Assembly (NCBI GenBank): GCA_002600635.1
Contig: CP021371.1
Span: 3,475,001-3,539,000, forward strand
Direction of reading: 5' to 3'
DNA from: Rhizobium sp. ACO-34A
GTDB taxonomy: Bacteria > Pseudomonadota > Alphaproteobacteria > Rhizobiales > Rhizobiaceae
DNA length: 64,000 nucleotides
Under the pieces are notes generated by a model. The model was not told the DNA's origin. It was given only the letters and a program-made list of their open reading frames with translations, and made no database searches. Both the position numbers and the translations under genes were made by a program. Shown in pieces: positions 61,318 through 64,000 of this stretch; position 1 is the first letter of the stretch; each line of letters opens with the position of its first letter.

Positions 61318-64000
61318 TGATGCGTCCCCCTTCCTTGTCAAAGAATACCGTGTCGGTCACTTCGACCGCGATGGTCTTGTCCTTCATCGGCACGTACAGC
61401 GTTTCGCCCTTCCTGGCGCGACCGTCGACGACGACGGCAAGCGCGATCGAACGGCCGAGATTTTCCGACCAGTAGGACGATGTGACGTGACCGAGCATGG
61501 TCATCGGCTTCGGCTGGTTCGGATTGGCGACGATCTGGCCGCCCTCCTCCAGCACTTCCTTCGGATCCTTGGTCAGAAGGCCGACGAGCTGCTTGCGGCC
61601 CGCCCGGACAAGGTCGGGACGCTTGAGACCGCGAATACCGACGAAGTCCTTCTTCTTCTTGGAGACCGCCCAGCCATAGCCGGCGTCGTCAGGCGTGACC
61701 GTACCGTCGGTATCCTGACCGACGATGAGGTAACCCTTTTCGGCGCGCAGGACGTGCATGGTCTCGGTGCCATAGAGGCAGGCGCCGAGGCTTTCCGCAC
61801 GCTTCCAGATCGCCTCGAACACGGCCGAACCGTAATCGGCCGGAACGTTGATTTCGAAACCGACTTCGCCGGTGAACGACACACGGAAGAGACGGGTCGG
61901 CACGCCGCAGAACTTGCCCTCGGCAATGCTCATGTGCGGGAAGGCCTCGTTCGAGATGTCGATGCCTTCGACGAAGGGCGCGATGATGTCGCGTGCCTTC
62001 GGGCCCTGAACGGCGATGACCGCCCACTGCTCGGTCGCAGACGTCAGCCACACCTTGAGATGCGGGAATTCGGTCTGCAGATAATCTTCCATGTGGTTCA
62101 GCACGCGCGGCGCGCCGCCGGTCGTGGTCGTCACATGGAAGCGGTCTTCGGCGAGACGTCCGACGACACCGTCGTCATAAACGAAGCCGTCGTCGCGGGT
62201 CATGATGCCGTAGCGGCACTTGCCGGGCTTCAGCGTATCCCAGGCATTGGTGTACATCAGGTTCAGGAACTCGGCCGCATCCGGGCCGACAACCTCGATT
62301 TTGCCGAGCGTGGTCGCGTTGAACACACCGGCGGTCTCGCGAACTGTCTTGCACTCGCGGTTGACGGCGGCATGCATGTCTTCACCCGGACGCGGATAGT
62401 ACCAGGCGCGCTTCCAGTTGCCGACGTCCTCAAACTCGGCGCCGAGCGACGTTTCGAGATCGTGCATCGGCGTCTTGCGGGTGGGGTCGAACAGATCGCC
62501 ACGCGAATGGTTGATCAGCGTACCGAAGGTCACCGGCGTATAGGGAGCGCGGAAGGTGGTGAGACCGACCTTCGGGATTTCCTTGCCGAGCATTTCCGCA
62601 GCGATGGCAAGGCCATGCATGTTGGAAAGCTTGCCCTGATCCGACGCCATGCCGTTGGTGGTGAAGCGCTTGATGTGCTCGATCGAGTGCATGCCCTCGC
62701 GAACGGCGAGACGGATGTCCTTGGCGCAGACGTCGTGCTGGAAGTCGATGAACGCCTTGACGTTGCTGTCGCGTCCCGCCCCTTCCGCAGCCCCGATCAT
62801 GCCGCCGGTCCAGCCGTAAGCGTTGACGCCGGTGGGAGCCTGCGGAGCCGAACCGGTCGCGCCGGCGGCCTTGGCCATGGCGGCGCCTGCGGCCGAGCCC
62901 TCATCGAGGATCGCCTGCAGATCGTCGACACCGTTGCAGGTGCCGATGCAGATGCTGTCCTGAACGTAGACGTCCGGCAGGAAGCGATCGTTGATCGCAT
63001 CGAACTTCAGCTTGCCGCGCGACTGCGAGAACAGGTGGACGGAAGGCGTCCAGCCGGCTGAAACGATCAGCGCATCGACCTCGATCTTGCGGGCGGAACC
63101 ACCGCCATTGCGCTTGACCGACATGGAACGGACGCGGAGACGCCCGGAGGTGTCGGCGACGTAGTGGCCGGTCAGCACCTCGATGCCGAGCGAACGGGCT
63201 TCCGTCAGCACCTTTTCGCCGGGCTTTTCGCGGCAATCGACGATCGCAGCGACGGTCACGCCCGCCTTGCGCAGGTCGATGGCGGTTTCATAGGCCGAGT
63301 CGTGCGCGGCATAGACGCCGACTTTCGCACCGACGGCGACGCCGTAGTGGTTGAGGTAGGTGCGAGCGGCCGAAGCCAGCATGATGCCGGGACGGTCGTT
63401 GTTTGCGAAGACCATATGGCGTTCGATCGAACCGGTGGCGAGAACCACTTTCTTCGTCCGCACCTGCCAGAGCCGCTCGCGCGGCGTCTTTTTCGACGGC
63501 CTGGCGACGTGATCGGTCACGCGCTCGGCAAGACCGACGAAATTGTGGTTGTAGTAGCCGAAGGCCGTCGTGCGGGTCAGGACCTGAACGTTCGGCATGG
63601 CCTTCAGCCGGGCCGCCGTCGCCTGAGCCCAGTCATAGCCGCCCTGGCCATCGACGGTTGCGCCGGTGTCGTAATGGAAAGCGCCGCCGACTTCGGGCTG
63701 TTCGTCGCAGAGGATAACCTTCGCGCCGGTTTCGGCAGCAGCAACTGCCGCAGAAAGGCCTGCCGCGCCGCCACCGACGACGAGAACGTCGCAATGCACG
63801 TAACGGGTGGAATAGTGATCCGTATCTTCTTCCTTTGGCGCAACGCCGAGACCGGCAGCGCGACGGATGAAAGGCTCGTAGACCGAGTGCCAGAAGCTCT
63901 TCGGCCACATGAAGGTCTTGTAGTAGAAGCCGGCTGCGAAGAAGGGCGAGAAGAAGTCGTTGATCTCACCGATGTCGAGCGACAGCGACGGCCAGCGGTT
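61310..64000 (-). CDS. soxA: Sarcosine oxidase alpha subunit (N-terminus outside window)
   Basis: The frame stays open through the window end, so only the C-terminal ~897 of about 990 residues are here. An internal ATG at 63910 is not the start, because the residues before it (SLDIGEINDFFSPFF) are SoxA-like. The subunit binds NAD in the GGGAAGLSAAVAAAE motif region (~50 residues after MWPKSFW), has a second Rossmann part (VGVYAAHDSAYE), and a C-terminal aminomethyltransferase-like folate domain (FNATTLGKIEVVGPDAAEFLN, FTGEVGFEINVPADY). It forms the complex with SoxB, SoxD and SoxG and oxidises sarcosine from betaine or creatinine. soxB and soxD should lie just right of the window. Confidence 0.95.
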   Translation of the reverse strand, partial: NRWPSLSLDIGEINDFFSPFFAAGFYYKTFMWPKSFWHSVYEPFIRRAAGLGVAPKEEDTDHYSTRYVHCDVLVVGGGAAGLSAAVAAAETGAKVILCDEQPEVGGAFHYDTGATVDGQGGYDWAQATAARLKAMPNVQVLTRTTAFGYYNHNFVGLAERVTDHVARPSKKTPRERLWQVRTKKVVLATGSIERHMVFANNDRPGIMLASAARTYLNHYGVAVGAKVGVYAAHDSAYETAIDLRKAGVTVAAIVDCREKPGEKVLTEARSLGIEVLTGHYVADTSGRLRVRSMSVKRNGGGSARKIEVDALIVSAGWTPSVHLFSQSRGKLKFDAINDRFLPDVYVQDSICIGTCNGVDDLQAILDEGSAAGAAMAKAAGATGSAPQAPTGVNAYGWTGGMIGAAEGAGRDSNVKAFIDFQHDVCAKDIRLAVREGMHSIEHIKRFTTNGMASDQGKLSNMHGLAIAAEMLGKEIPKVGLTTFRAPYTPVTFGTLINHSRGDLFDPTRKTPMHDLETSLGAEFEDVGNWKRAWYYPRPGEDMHAAVNRECKTVRETAGVFNATTLGKIEVVGPDAAEFLNLMYTNAWDTLKPGKCRYGIMTRDDGFVYDDGVVGRLAEDRFHVTTTTGGAPRVLNHMEDYLQTEFPHLKVWLTSATEQWAVIAVQGPKARDIIAPFVEGIDISNEAFPHMSIAEGKFCGVPTRLFRVSFTGEVGFEINVPADYGSAVFEAIWKRAESLGACLYGTETMHVLRAEKGYLIVGQDTDGTVTPDDAGYGWAVSKKKKDFVGIRGLKRPDLVRAGRKQLVGLLTKDPKEVLEEGGQIVANPNQPKPMTMLGHVTSSYWSENLGRSIALAVVVDGRARKGETLYVPMKDKTIAVEVTDTVFFDKEGGRING

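Overview
The window reads as a chromosomal segment of an alphaproteobacterium of the order Rhizobiales, most likely family Rhizobiaceae (Rhizobium/Agrobacterium/Sinorhizobium type). The reasons are a glgP-glgB-glgC-glgA-pgm-glgX glycogen cluster in Agrobacterium order, a CpdR receiver protein next to an N-formylglutamate amidohydrolase, a sarcosine oxidase soxA-soxG pair, an MltB transglycosylase followed by a DUF459 protein, a small RNA that looks like MmgR/alpha-r8, and an apparent ROSE RNA thermometer before a small heat-shock gene. Coding density is high, base composition is uniform, and I see no insertion sequence, phage, integrase or CRISPR array. Both ends cut through genes (an outer-membrane beta-barrel gene on the left, soxA on the right).

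Layout. 1-4.1 kb: envelope genes (beta-barrel protein, galU, MltB, SGNH-like DUF459 protein). 4.3-10.8 kb: glutamate synthase operon gltB-(YbjQ-like)-gltD on the minus strand, with a long inverted repeat upstream. 11.2-19.9 kb: mixed single genes (threonine aldolase family, LysR plus BASS transporter, Hsp20 with ROSE element, alpha/beta hydrolase, hisN, small RNA, N-formylglutamate amidohydrolase, cpdR, tRNA-Val, two small genes). 19.9-27.6 kb: a minus-strand catabolic operon of a glutamine-synthetase-like ligase, a spermidine/putrescine-type ABC transporter and an iron-dependent alcohol dehydrogenase, divergent from a LuxR-family regulator. 27.8-35.1 kb: coiled-coil protein, then TetR regulator, amino-acid binding protein and class-III aminotransferase with a clear palindromic operator, then FAH-family, MarR and Zn-alcohol dehydrogenase genes. 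35.2-39.7 kb: MgtA-type P-ATPase and a bifunctional GDP-mannose enzyme.

39.8-46.4 kb holds a three-gene operon (transglutaminase-DUF2126; circularly permuted ATP-grasp fused to alpha-E; transglutaminase). Comparative genomics has predicted such genes to make or modify peptides, but to my knowledge no product is known. This is the strongest candidate for an undescribed system in the window. A TadG-like von Willebrand protein follows.

48.1-59.1 kb is the complete glycogen operon: phosphorylase, branching enzyme, ADP-glucose pyrophosphorylase, synthase, phosphoglucomutase, debranching enzyme. galU and pgm both handle glucose-1-phosphate and so connect glycogen with surface-polysaccharide precursors. 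A NodN/MaoC-like gene, a DUF2332 gene and the minus-strand soxG-soxA genes close the window.

All calls come from reading the sequence and recognising motifs. No database search was run, and functions not fixed by motifs are marked as inference.
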